Positions 36,839-45,485 of a stretch of DNA of 64,000 nucleotides are shown here, piece by piece; the stretch's first letter is position 1, and every line of letters starts with the position of its first letter. The DNA is from Lentilactobacillus fungorum (GTDB lineage Bacteria; Bacillota; Bacilli; Lactobacillales; Lactobacillaceae): assembly GCF_016860605.1 (NCBI RefSeq), contig NZ_BNJR01000012.1:1-64000 (forward strand), given 5' to 3'. The position numbers and the translations under genes are program-made. The notes under the pieces were generated by a model. The model was not told the origin of the DNA. It searched no databases and was given only the letters and a program-made list of their open reading frames with translations.

Positions 36839-38131
36839 CTATCTGACAGCTTTAATTCGCCAGGTCAAGATCGCCCCAGCCAGCGATAGTAAGAACGCAG
36901 CCGGGAAAATTGCTTTATAACCGAATGTCAACACAACTCCAGATGCAACCCATGCAGCTGCAATTTGCGATAATGTGTTTGAAAGGTTTAAGAATCCCAT
37001 ATCTTTACCGGCGGTTTCTTTGTTTGGCAAGACGGCCAAATTAAGCGCACCATCAACCGCACCATAAATTCCTGAAGCAATTGAGGAGACAATGGCAAAG
37101 ACGTAAATCGTCCAAGGTGCCGCATCAAAGAATGGGAATAATTGGGCGATCCCCATAATTGCAACGGAAACAGCAACCGGCAGCTTCAGGCGCCCCATTT
37201 TATCAGCAATCGGTCCAGAAATCGCATTAAAGATCAAGCCACCAATTAAGGTGATTGTTGAATACATCGCCATCATTTTTCCAGCTTGACCCTGATTCAT
37301 TTTGATGTAATCAGTTAAAATGTACAGTAGATAGGTACCAATTAACATGCCACCCATGTTTGAGCAGAACTTTCCAGCAACGGCAAACCAATAATCATGG
37401 GAACCAGCTGTTGGAAATGCAAAGTGTTCCCAGATGGTTTTCCAGTTGAATGGTTCTCTTGGTTCATTGACGTTGCTCTTTTCATTTGTTAACAGAACAT
37501 GCAAGATGCCAAGAACCATTCCCATTCCGGCTAAAACATACATCCCTAGCTTAACGTTTCCTAAATATTGGGCCGCGATAATCCCGGTAATGTTATTAGC
37601 GGTGTAGCCCAATGCCCAAAATGTTGAGACAGTTCCCCGCCATTTTGGGGCGATTCGATCGGCCTGTTGAGCAACCATTGAGGATGCCACGGCATTTTCA
37701 GCAGCAGCAACAATCCCCCAAACAATCACAATCGACCAAATACTGGTCAGGTTAGCCACTAACACAATCAACCCATTTTGGATAAGTGAACCAAACAAAA
37801 TCCACGGTTTACGTTTACCCATTCGACTCCTGGTTAAGTCTGATAAGGCGCCAAACACAACGTTGGCAATGGCGGCCACTACCGACGTAACGGTTGCCAA
37901 AACAGCAATCGCTTGAACCTTTCCTGATGGGTCAATTTGGCTAAAATATTGCGGTAGTAAAGTATTACGAACCGCTCCAGCAGGCCCCAGCCATACCAGC
38001 GGTCCAATGGTCATCGCAATGCCGAACCAAATTGGAAATTTTGGTTGCTGCGCATCAGTTACCGAAACGTTAGCCATATTAACGGCATTCATTTTTGTTG
38101 GCTTTTTGATTTCACTTTTTTTGTCAGCCAT
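36839..38131 (-). CDS. MFS transporter, probable arabinoside importer
   Basis: 430 residues with about 12 membrane segments. An unusually long hydrophilic N-terminus (about 35 residues) is followed by PIWFGIAMTIGPLVWLGPAG. DLTRSRMGKRKPWILFG is the loop 2-3 motif of GPH/SUC-type MFS sugar carriers. It is flanked by GH51 genes on both sides. It has its own upstream gap with a cre-like site, so it probably begins a transcript. The substrate is inferred from the neighbours. Confidence 0.85.
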   Translation of the reverse strand: MADKKSEIKKPTKMNAVNMANVSVTDAQQPKFPIWFGIAMTIGPLVWLGPAGAVRNTLLPQYFSQIDPSGKVQAIAVLATVTSVVAAIANVVFGALSDLTRSRMGKRKPWILFGSLIQNGLIVLVANLTSIWSIVIVWGIVAAAENAVASSMVAQQADRIAPKWRGTVSTFWALGYTANNITGIIAAQYLGNVKLGMYVLAGMGMVLGILHVLLTNEKSNVNEPREPFNWKTIWEHFAFPTAGSHDYWFAVAGKFCSNMGGMLIGTYLLYILTDYIKMNQGQAGKMMAMYSTITLIGGLIFNAISGPIADKMGRLKLPVAVSVAIMGIAQLFPFFDAAPWTIYVFAIVSSIASGIYGAVDGALNLAVLPNKETAGKDMGFLNLSNTLSQIAAAWVASGVVLTFGYKAIFPAAFLLSLAGAILTWRIKAVR

Positions 38132-38194
38132 CTTATTAATCTCCCTTTGCTAAGTTATCCAACCACCTCAAACGACCATTAACTGGTTGCTAAA

Positions 38195-38208
38195 AGTAAT
38201 CGTTTACA
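38195..38208 (+). promoter_or_regulatory. Candidate cre site before the MFS transporter gene
   Basis: AGTAATCGTTTACA matches the cre consensus at 13 of 14 positions, 63 nt upstream of the transporter start and just after the upstream GH51 stop. Confidence 0.45.
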
Positions 38209-38243
38209 TTTTTAATTAAAAATAAAAGATTTGAAGAAATCCT

Positions 38244-39695
38244 TTACTTTAATGTAACCGAAACAACGCTCTTTGCCGGTAATGCAAGCGTCAACTCACC
38301 ATTAGCGAACTTAGCGCCCGTATAAGTTTTTTCTACCACTTTGTCTGGGTCGTCAAACGTATTGTGAGCATCCAGTTTATCAGCGGTAATGATTTTGGCA
38401 GAATCAACCTCAGTAAACTTGGCCAACCCACTGAATTGGGTATCAACTGCTTCATGCGCATCATAGTTACAGATTGAGATTGTTAACTCGCCATCTTTTT
38501 GCGAAGCCGTATAAGTCACATTTTTGGGAACTTGGCCAACGCCTTCAACCAAGTCAGCGTCCATGTGTTTTTGATACATATCAAAGACATAGTAAGTTGG
38601 TGTCTTGATCATCTTGTCACCCTTAGTCAAAATCATCGCTTGAAGGACATTAACCATCTGGGCAATGTTGGCCATGTGAACACGATCCGCATGCTTGTGA
38701 AAAATATTTAAATTAATTGCGGCAACCATCGCATCGCGGATTGTGTTTTGCTGATGTAAGAACCCAGGATTAGTGCCCTTTTCAACGTTAAACCAGGTTC
38801 CCCACTCGTCTACAATCAGATCAACGTTGTGGTCGGGATCATACCGATCCATAATGGTTGAATGCTTCGTAATCAACTCATCCATGTGTTTAGCACGCGT
38901 CATCGTAGAATCCCATTCGGCCTCTGGAAAGCCAGTCGCATCACCTTTGTTTTGACCCCAAGTACCTGTTGGCAATGTATAATAATGAAGGCTGATGCCA
39001 TCAAGGTACTGACCAGCATACCGCATCACGGTGTCAGTCCAATTGTAGTCGTCTTCATTTGGGCCACAGGCAACCTTATAGATTGGATGATCCTTATCGT
39101 ACTGTGGTAAAAATGTCTGATACTGACGGTAAACGTCTGAATAATATTCAGGGCGCATGTTACCACCGCCACCCCAAGATTCATTACCAATTCCAAAGAA
39201 TTTAAGCCGCCAAGGGTTCTCGCGGCCGTTCTTGCGGCGAAGATTAGCCATTGGGGATTCCCCTGGCATTGTCATATACTCGACCCATTCAGCCATTTCC
39301 TGAACGGTACCACTTCCAATATTGGCATTGATGTAAGCGTCTGCTCCTAATTGCCGAAGAAGTTCAAAATACTCGTGAGTGCCAAAATGATTATTTTCAG
39401 TCACATCACCCCAGTTGGTATTAACAATCTTCTTTCGGCTGTCCTTTTGACCAATCCCATCCTGCCAATGATAGGTGTCAGCAAATAATCCGCCAGGCCA
39501 TCGCAATACTGGTACATGAATTTGTTTGAGCGCATCGACAACATCACTGCGCATGCCATTCACATTGGGAATATCGGAATCTTCACCAACATAAAGACTG
39601 CCATAAATCCCATTTCCTAAATGTTCTGAAAACTGACCGTAAATGTATTTGCTAATTTGCGGACCAGCTTTTTGAGTTAAAAGTTCAATTGCCAT
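38244..39695 (-). CDS. abfA: GH51 alpha-L-arabinofuranosidase
   Basis: 483 residues. FFGIGNESWGGGGNMRPEYY carries the acid/base Glu, and LIVDEWGTWFNVEKG the nucleophile Glu. QFSEHLGNGIYGSLYVG and LRWPGGLFADTYHWQDGIG are strong family hallmarks. It is closer to the AbfA group acting on arabinoxylan/arabinan oligomers than to the 497-residue paralogue at 32847. It is cytoplasmic. It is divergent from the ArsR-fusion regulator at 39945, with an AT-rich 249-nt control region containing TGTAAACGTTTTTT and TGTAAGCGCTATAT, weak cre-like sequences. Confidence 0.93.
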   Translation of the reverse strand: MAIELLTQKAGPQISKYIYGQFSEHLGNGIYGSLYVGEDSDIPNVNGMRSDVVDALKQIHVPVLRWPGGLFADTYHWQDGIGQKDSRKKIVNTNWGDVTENNHFGTHEYFELLRQLGADAYINANIGSGTVQEMAEWVEYMTMPGESPMANLRRKNGRENPWRLKFFGIGNESWGGGGNMRPEYYSDVYRQYQTFLPQYDKDHPIYKVACGPNEDDYNWTDTVMRYAGQYLDGISLHYYTLPTGTWGQNKGDATGFPEAEWDSTMTRAKHMDELITKHSTIMDRYDPDHNVDLIVDEWGTWFNVEKGTNPGFLHQQNTIRDAMVAAINLNIFHKHADRVHMANIAQMVNVLQAMILTKGDKMIKTPTYYVFDMYQKHMDADLVEGVGQVPKNVTYTASQKDGELTISICNYDAHEAVDTQFSGLAKFTEVDSAKIITADKLDAHNTFDDPDKVVEKTYTGAKFANGELTLALPAKSVVSVTLK

Positions 39696-39944
39696 TTTTT
39701 CAAAACCTTTCGTCTAGCCATCACAAGTGCTAATTAACATAAATGTTAATATAGTCGTTAATATTTACCGGTAAAATCTTTAACAGTTTTAATATAGCGC
39801 TTACAGTTATAAATGTAAACGTTTTTTTTACTAAAAATATAGTTATTTTTTCTTACTTAATAAAAATATTAACTTTTTAAATTGATGCAGTTAAAATTTG
39901 ATGATATACTTCACGTAAACATTAATAACCTTGAAGGTGAGAAC

Positions 39945-40850
39945 ATGGACCTAGATATATCTGACAAATCATTACCGGTTTTCGCCGCTCTGGACAGTAA
40001 AGTTCGGGTTCGAATTATTCAATTACTCTCCAAGCAGCAAATGAACGTTTCTGAAATTTCAAAAGCGATTCATCTGAGCAGCGCAATCACCATTATGCAT
40101 TTAAATAAACTCGAAGCGGCCCACATTATCAAAACACAGAAAAAAGGGAATCAACGACTTTCTAGTCTACAAATTGATACGATTAACGTGTCTTTCCCCC
40201 AGCAGTTATATATTCCCTACGAAAGTTGGGACATTGAGCTGCCAATCGGCCAGTTCACTAACTTTGACGTTCATCCATCCTGTGGTTTGGCGGGCCAGAC
40301 AGGATTTATTGGTAAAGTAGATAATCCCAGTTACTTCATGGATCCTAAACGATACGAAGCCGGCATGTTATGGTTCTCAAAGGGGTTCGTCGAATATCAG
40401 GTTCCCAACTACTTACAACCCAACCAAGAGTTGGAAATGATTGAGTTGTCCATGGAACTTAGCTCGGAGTTTCCATTTTCTAACAACCGTTGGCCATCGG
40501 ACATCACGGTCAGCCTAGATGGCAAAGAGATCGGCACCTGGACCAGCCCGGGTGATTTCTCGGATATCCGCGGCCGCTATACCCCCAAATGGGTCTATAA
40601 CGATATGAACCAATATGGCATGCTAAAATCATTCCGATTGTCAAAACACGGCTCATATATAGACGGTCAGCATTCAGCGGACACCCTAATCACAGATTTG
40701 GATCCCACTAAAAACGCTTGGACATTAAAAATTGCGGTAAAACCAGACGCGAAGCATGTCGGCGGCTGCACCATCTTTGGCAATAAATTTGGTAATCATG
40801 ATCAGGGGATTAAGGGAAAATTCTACTTTAGTGATGTCGATGATCATTAA
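39945..40850 (+). CDS. ArsR-type winged-helix regulator fused to a beta-rich domain
   Basis: 301 residues from ATG 39945 (GAAGGTGAG upstream). The N-terminal winged helix (about 10-75; FAALDSKVRVRIIQLL, NVSEISKAIHLSSAITIM) is ArsR-like but lacks Cys/His metal ligands. It is followed by about 215 residues of predicted beta structure rich in Trp/Tyr (YIPYESWDIELPIGQF, ITVSLDGKEIGTWTSPGDF). This resembles a jelly-roll carbohydrate-binding fold, though I cannot name the family. It probably represses or activates the divergent GH51 gene by sensing a sugar ligand. The HTH is clear; the sensing role is inferred. Confidence 0.8.
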   Translation: MDLDISDKSLPVFAALDSKVRVRIIQLLSKQQMNVSEISKAIHLSSAITIMHLNKLEAAHIIKTQKKGNQRLSSLQIDTINVSFPQQLYIPYESWDIELPIGQFTNFDVHPSCGLAGQTGFIGKVDNPSYFMDPKRYEAGMLWFSKGFVEYQVPNYLQPNQELEMIELSMELSSEFPFSNNRWPSDITVSLDGKEIGTWTSPGDFSDIRGRYTPKWVYNDMNQYGMLKSFRLSKHGSYIDGQHSADTLITDLDPTKNAWTLKIAVKPDAKHVGGCTIFGNKFGNHDQGIKGKFYFSDVDDH

Positions 40851-40984
40851 TCAGCCGAAAATGATGTTGGGCGTTCTTTTCAACCAAAAGGCATTTTTCT
40901 AATTGAGAAACTCTTTAAAATTTGCAATTCACCGTACCCTCCCTATCTTTATTTCGAAAAGTTAATTGGTCTTTGCATCCATAC

Positions 40985-41028
40985 ACAAATAGGCATCTAC
41001 CGTCCGAATTTGGTAGATGCCTATTTGT
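40985..41028. terminator. Bidirectional terminator (17-bp stem)
   Basis: ACAAATAGGCATCTACC and GGTAGATGCCTATTTGT pair perfectly with a 10-nt loop, between the convergent ArsR-fusion and small membrane protein genes. Confidence 0.8.
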
Positions 41029-41083
41029 AACTCTACTGATAATCATTTGCGCCAAAAGGTCTTAGATCACGCAGCTGCTTGAT

Positions 41084-41428
41084 TCAAATATGAGCCTGCT
41101 CCGCTTTCAATCGTTTCTCCCAAAAATAAAAGGCAACCACAACTAATGGGCCCAAAAAATCATAGGCCAAGAACAGCCCAATGGCCACAAATAGATTAAA
41201 CTCACCGAGATGTTCCCCCTTCTGGCGGGCCACCGCTTCTGAAACTGGATATAGGCCTACAAATTTCATTAAGTAGAACTGGCTCGCAAAGGATAGAAGC
41301 AACCACCCAAACAAAAAACCAACCTTGGGCGTGAAGCTGCCGTCCGCATTTAAACTGGATACAAGATAAATCCCCACAAGCATCACTGCTTGAAAGAGAA
41401 TCCTCAGGATATAAACAAATTTGTTCAT
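41084..41428 (-). CDS. Hypothetical four-helix membrane protein
   Basis: 114 residues. Four hydrophobic segments (about 6-24, 34-52, 76-90 and 92-106) are separated by short loops; the C-terminus is WEKRLKAEQAHI. The start ATG has AAAGGAA. No family recognised. It stands alone between two strong hairpins. The function is unknown. Confidence 0.75.
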   Translation of the reverse strand: MNKFVYILRILFQAVMLVGIYLVSSLNADGSFTPKVGFLFGWLLLSFASQFYLMKFVGLYPVSEAVARQKGEHLGEFNLFVAIGLFLAYDFLGPLVVVAFYFWEKRLKAEQAHI

Positions 41429-41575
41429 TTTGAAATTCCTTTCTTAAACTCATTCAACTCACAAAATGAGTGACATCGCTTTCAATATTAGTCTACAGTG
41501 AATCAATTGATTAAGTAATCCATAATCTCCCCAGGAATTTATAATAAATCACTAGGGATCTTCTTAAGAAGTCTC

Positions 41576-41640
41576 ATAACGTCAAAAGTGTGTCCCAGCA
41601 TGTGGTTAGTCGCACAGCTGGGACACACTTTTGACGTTAT
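41576..41640. terminator. Long perfect hairpin after oleate hydratase
   Basis: A 24-bp perfect stem (ATAACGTCAAAAGTGTGTCC... with its complement) and 17-nt loop. It lies 24 nt past the ohyA stop. The stem is longer than a normal terminator, so an additional role is possible. Confidence 0.7.
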
Positions 41641-41663
41641 CTTGCAAAGTAAACTACTATTCT

Positions 41664-43358
41664 TTATTCAAACATTTTCTTAGTTGCCCTTGCCAAAGTT
41701 TTTGGATCCTTATCATACCGCGGATTTTTAACTAACTTAGCCATTGGGATCCCGGCAAAGTGATAGGCGGCAATTTCGCCCGATCGAACGGCACTTTGTT
41801 CGGTGAAGACCATCTGGTAGGGTTGTTCGACAAACTCACCGGTAAACGCCAAGTTGGTTGAATGTTCCGGAATGACTTTTGGCCGGTCTGACTTGGCGCG
41901 ATTGTTGAACAAGGCTGAAGCGTATGGCATGTATACTGGAATGCAATTGACGATGCTATCCATAATAGCCTGCTTTTTGTCCATAATGTTACCCGGTCCT
42001 GGGTCAACTTTGGACAACTGGCCGATTAATTCCTCGGCCATTTCCTTACCAGTCATTTTGATGTATTGCTTATCAACAAATTCACCCTTTCGGCGCGGAT
42101 ACAAGAAGTACCCCCAAATAACGGATTCGTTTGGTTTTTGCTCAGTAAAGTGGGGTTGATGGTGAACCACAATCGACATGTTAACGTCTTTAGTGCCCAT
42201 TGAAGTGATTGGGCTGGTCGAGATAAATGAATTCAAGGCATTGCCGGGAATTTGGGTCGTAATTCTCGTAATTTCATTTAGTAAAACATGATCCTTGGTT
42301 GTGAGTGTAAAGCTGGACCACTCACTGGCATTGCGGTCATTGAAGAACTTGTCGGGATTGCCCAAGTTATAGAAATGCTCAGTCGCTTTCTTCCAAAGGC
42401 TGGCCGCTGCACCGTAATCCATGTTTTCTGGTGCTGGCGTATCGAAATCACCAAGACTGGCTGAGTCAGTAATTGAACCGTTGGTAAAGATTACTGCCGT
42501 GTCGTCATCGACATCAACGTGTTCGCTATCGCCAGTATCCGTGTTTTCCATAGTGAGACCAGTTACCGTAATTTCGTCCTGCATCTGGGTGTTCTTAAAG
42601 TCAAAGTCGACCACTCGCCGGTTGAGAATCATTTGAACGCCCTGTTGCTTCAGATAATTAATCAGGGGTAGCATAATGCTTTCGTATTGATTATAGCGGG
42701 TCCGGTTAACGCCGACCAAATGTTCAATTTGGGTAAATTCATAAATCATTTGGTGCATATAGCGTCGCAACTCTTGGGTCGAACTCTGAACCCGAAAGGC
42801 AAAGGTCGTCTCCCACATATACCAGAAATTAGTCGAGAAGAAATGCGGATCGTCTTTGAAGTAATCGGCGATCGAAATGTTATCGAGTTCGTCTTCCTTT
42901 GAGTCGGGCATCAGGATGAGTTTGGTGAGGTACCAGCGGTCTTTGTTATTAAAGCCGAGCTTGCCGCCATCAATAATCCCTTTGCCGCCTTCCATCAGCC
43001 GAGCTTTGTCAAATGTCCGGTGCTTAGCATCAAAGTCGCGAGTATCTTCGGCGGCAGTCATGTTGGGTTCTGTCGCTGATGGGATCCGACTTAACAAGTC
43101 CATTAAGTCAACGTAGGTTCGATAATTTAGCATCCGGCCGCCGCGAGCAATGAACCCTTTGGTATTAGCCATCGGGTGATTCTTATTCCAATATTCTTCA
43201 GCGGCAACACTAGCGGTTGACCCATCGTTGGCCCCATGATCGTCAAGGGCGTAAAAAGTAATTTGATCCCCCCGCCAATGACCTTCTTGAATTAAATAAA
43301 CCGCCGCGGCCATGTTGGCTAAACCAGCACCAATCATAATTGCTTTACTCTTTGTCAT
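41664..43358 (-). CDS. ohyA: Oleate (fatty acid double-bond) hydratase
   Basis: 564 residues, FAD-dependent. The Rossmann motif IGAGLANMAAAVYLI starts at residue 8, followed by GHWRGDQITFYALDD, DGSTA and GFIARGGRMLNY, all family signatures. It hydrates unsaturated fatty acids (oleic/linoleic) to hydroxy fatty acids, which in lactobacilli is linked to detoxification. The glycine motif reads RGGRM where well-studied S. aureus-type enzymes have RGGREM, so it belongs to another subfamily. AGGAGG precedes the start. It is 20 nt behind a 40-residue membrane peptide gene. Confidence 0.92.
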   Translation of the reverse strand: MTKSKAIMIGAGLANMAAAVYLIQEGHWRGDQITFYALDDHGANDGSTASVAAEEYWNKNHPMANTKGFIARGGRMLNYRTYVDLMDLLSRIPSATEPNMTAAEDTRDFDAKHRTFDKARLMEGGKGIIDGGKLGFNNKDRWYLTKLILMPDSKEDELDNISIADYFKDDPHFFSTNFWYMWETTFAFRVQSSTQELRRYMHQMIYEFTQIEHLVGVNRTRYNQYESIMLPLINYLKQQGVQMILNRRVVDFDFKNTQMQDEITVTGLTMENTDTGDSEHVDVDDDTAVIFTNGSITDSASLGDFDTPAPENMDYGAAASLWKKATEHFYNLGNPDKFFNDRNASEWSSFTLTTKDHVLLNEITRITTQIPGNALNSFISTSPITSMGTKDVNMSIVVHHQPHFTEQKPNESVIWGYFLYPRRKGEFVDKQYIKMTGKEMAEELIGQLSKVDPGPGNIMDKKQAIMDSIVNCIPVYMPYASALFNNRAKSDRPKVIPEHSTNLAFTGEFVEQPYQMVFTEQSAVRSGEIAAYHFAGIPMAKLVKNPRYDKDPKTLARATKKMFE

Positions 43359-43378
43359 TTAGCTGCCTCCTATTTTAA

Positions 43379-43501
43379 TTATTTTGCTTCATACTCATCA
43401 TAAAGATGCGATTCGTCTTCAAACCAGCCAATTGATTTTAGAAAATAAACGACGAGGGCGGCAAAACCAATCCCCGCAATAAAAAGTTTTTTGTGTTTCA
43501 T
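43379..43501 (-). CDS. 40-residue single-span membrane peptide upstream of ohyA
   Basis: ATG at 43501 with AGGAG at a good distance. The peptide has a basic N-terminus MKHKK, one hydrophobic helix (LFIAGIGFAALVVYFL) and an acidic tail (WFEDESHLYDEYEAK). Its stop is 20 nt from the ohyA start, so the two are co-transcribed and probably co-translated. It may tether or regulate the hydratase at the membrane; this is inference. No family recognised. Confidence 0.7.
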   Translation of the reverse strand: MKHKKLFIAGIGFAALVVYFLKSIGWFEDESHLYDEYEAK

Positions 43502-43784
43502 ATGAACCACTCCTGTTCTTACTGGGTCACTAGACAAATATAGTTAACGATAGATTCATGTTACTACTCTAATTGTAATAGAATTATCCAGAAAATAAAC
43601 GGTTATGGACTGATACATTTTGCTAGTTAATTTTCATGAATTATTTCACAATTAACATCAGGCTTTCATACTTTCAAAGTAAAAGCGAATTCATGAAAAA
43701 TAATCCTTACAAGAAAATTTTATTTATGGTAATGTAATCAATTGTGTTCACGCTACTTATTTAGAACAGGAGAATTATGTATTT

Positions 43785-45224
43785 ATGGAAAAATCATTAA
43801 ACCCAAACGAATCCGTTACTCAAAAGAAAAAAGAAGTCGCCGCCAAACCGGTTGCCAAACCATTTTTGGCGATGATCGGGATGTTGATCGGTGGCTTTGT
43901 CGGGATGCTTTCTGAAACCTCGCTGAATATTGCCTTACCCAGCTTGATGACTGAGCTACATGTCAGCATTGGCACCATTCAATGGCTGGTAACAGGTTAC
44001 ATGCTGGTAATCGGCATTATCTTACCAATGTCATCTCTGCTTTCACGCTGGTTTTCAACCCGGCAGTTAATTTTATTTGGCCTAATTGACTTTATTGTCG
44101 GTGCGGTAATTTCTGCAATGGCGCCCAACTTTGGCATTTTGCTCATTGGCCGAATGATTCAAGGAATCGCCACCGGCCTCATTCTGCCGCTGGTGTTTAC
44201 AGTTGCCACCCTCATCTTCCCACCTTATAAATTAGGGTCGGCTATGGGCATGATTGGCCTGGTGATTATGTTTGCCCCAGCAATTGGGCCGACCTTAGCT
44301 GGGATGATCCTCGGCTTACTTTCGTGGCACTGGATTTTTTGGCTATTCGTGCCGTTTTTATTGATTGGCTTTTATTTAGCTTACCGCTACTTGCCTAATG
44401 TCGGTAACGTGACTAAGCCCAAAGTCGACTCGTTTTCAATTTTGCTTTCAGCCCTTGGGTTTGGCGGCCTTGTGACTGCGGCCAGCCTAGCGGGAAATGC
44501 TGGCTGGGGATCGCTTGAAGTGATTGGTACCTTGATAATTGCTTTAGTTTTATTAGCTTGGTACATTCGGCGGCAAGTTGTTTCTTCAACGCCGATTTTG
44601 AATTTCAACATCTTCGCCAATAAGCAATTCACAACTGGTACTTTGTTAGTGATGCTTAACTTTGCCATCATTCTTTCCTCAATGTATCTGCTGCCAATGT
44701 TTTGGCAAAATGGATTGGCAATTCCAGTCGCCTTAACTGGAATTGTGATGCTGCCAGGTGGCGTGATCAACGCCGTCGTATCCGCAAATGCTGGTCGTTT
44801 TTCTGATTTGGTCAGCCCTAAATTGCTTATCTTATTAGGCTATGGCACCACTATCATTGGCCTTATTTTATTGATGCTTACCCGGGCAACTTCGCCAATG
44901 TGGTACGTGATCATCGGCCATATTGTTGTCATGATTGGCGCTCCGTTAGCCATGTCGCCCTCCCAAACGTTTGGCCTCAGTGCCTTAAACCAAGCAACTT
45001 CCAGTGACGGCAGTACGATTATGAACACCTTCCAACAGATTATCGGCGCGGTTGCAACGGCGATCGCTACCAGTCTGTTAGCATTTGGCCAGCAGCTATC
45101 AAACGGTGACCATCAAATTGCTTTCACAACTGGCTTTCATGTGGGACTAATGTTTACATTAATTGTTGCAATTGTGGCCTTCCTGGTTGCGTTAACAATT
45201 AAAAAACCGCGGCAAACAAATTAA
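43785..45224 (+). CDS. DHA2-family 14-helix MFS drug transporter
   Basis: 479 residues with about 14 hydrophobic segments. SETSLNIALPSLMTELHVS and TIQWLVTGYMLVIGIILP are DHA2 (EmrB/LmrB-type) hallmarks. RMIQGIATGLILPLVFT and MIGLVIMFAPAIGPTLAG match motif C antiporter sequences. It probably exports toxic compounds by proton antiport. The start ATG at 43785 follows AGGAG by 12 nt. It is monocistronic with a strong terminator at 45407. It is divergent from the ohyA operon, which hints at a shared fatty-acid or stress response. Confidence 0.9.
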   Translation: MEKSLNPNESVTQKKKEVAAKPVAKPFLAMIGMLIGGFVGMLSETSLNIALPSLMTELHVSIGTIQWLVTGYMLVIGIILPMSSLLSRWFSTRQLILFGLIDFIVGAVISAMAPNFGILLIGRMIQGIATGLILPLVFTVATLIFPPYKLGSAMGMIGLVIMFAPAIGPTLAGMILGLLSWHWIFWLFVPFLLIGFYLAYRYLPNVGNVTKPKVDSFSILLSALGFGGLVTAASLAGNAGWGSLEVIGTLIIALVLLAWYIRRQVVSSTPILNFNIFANKQFTTGTLLVMLNFAIILSSMYLLPMFWQNGLAIPVALTGIVMLPGGVINAVVSANAGRFSDLVSPKLLILLGYGTTIIGLILLMLTRATSPMWYVIIGHIVVMIGAPLAMSPSQTFGLSALNQATSSDGSTIMNTFQQIIGAVATAIATSLLAFGQQLSNGDHQIAFTTGFHVGLMFTLIVAIVAFLVALTIKKPRQTN

Positions 45225-45406
45225 GCCGTTTTAATTCGATGCCCCATGATTGGAAGCAGTCCATATGATAAGCAGTTAGTCGGGTCTTTCCAATGATATT
45301 TGAAATCCAGTCGCATTTACTTGATAGTTTTTTATCATTTAGAAGTTACCGAAAAATGAGATAGTTAATCCCACGATAATGACAAGAATCTACCTACTAT
45401 TTACGT

Positions 45407-45473
45407 AAAAAAGCCTAAAATGAAATTCTGTCAGCAGTTAACTGTTGGCCGAAATTCCATTTTAGGCTTTTTT
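45407..45473. terminator. Bidirectional terminator
   Basis: AAAAAAGCCTAAAATG and CATTTTAGGCTTTTTT pair perfectly over 16 bp, flanked by A and T runs. It serves the convergent MDR transporter and CPBP protease genes. Confidence 0.9.
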
Positions 45474-45485
45474 CAGACTACCTAA

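Noticed and set aside
41576-41640. The 24-bp perfect hairpin as an insertion-element end
   Set aside because: It is a single copy in the window with no direct repeats around it and lies exactly where a terminator for ohyA is expected.
44387-44770. Antisense 127-codon frame inside the DHA2 transporter gene
   Set aside because: It is a shadow of the transporter reading frame; the predicted protein has no recognisable features.
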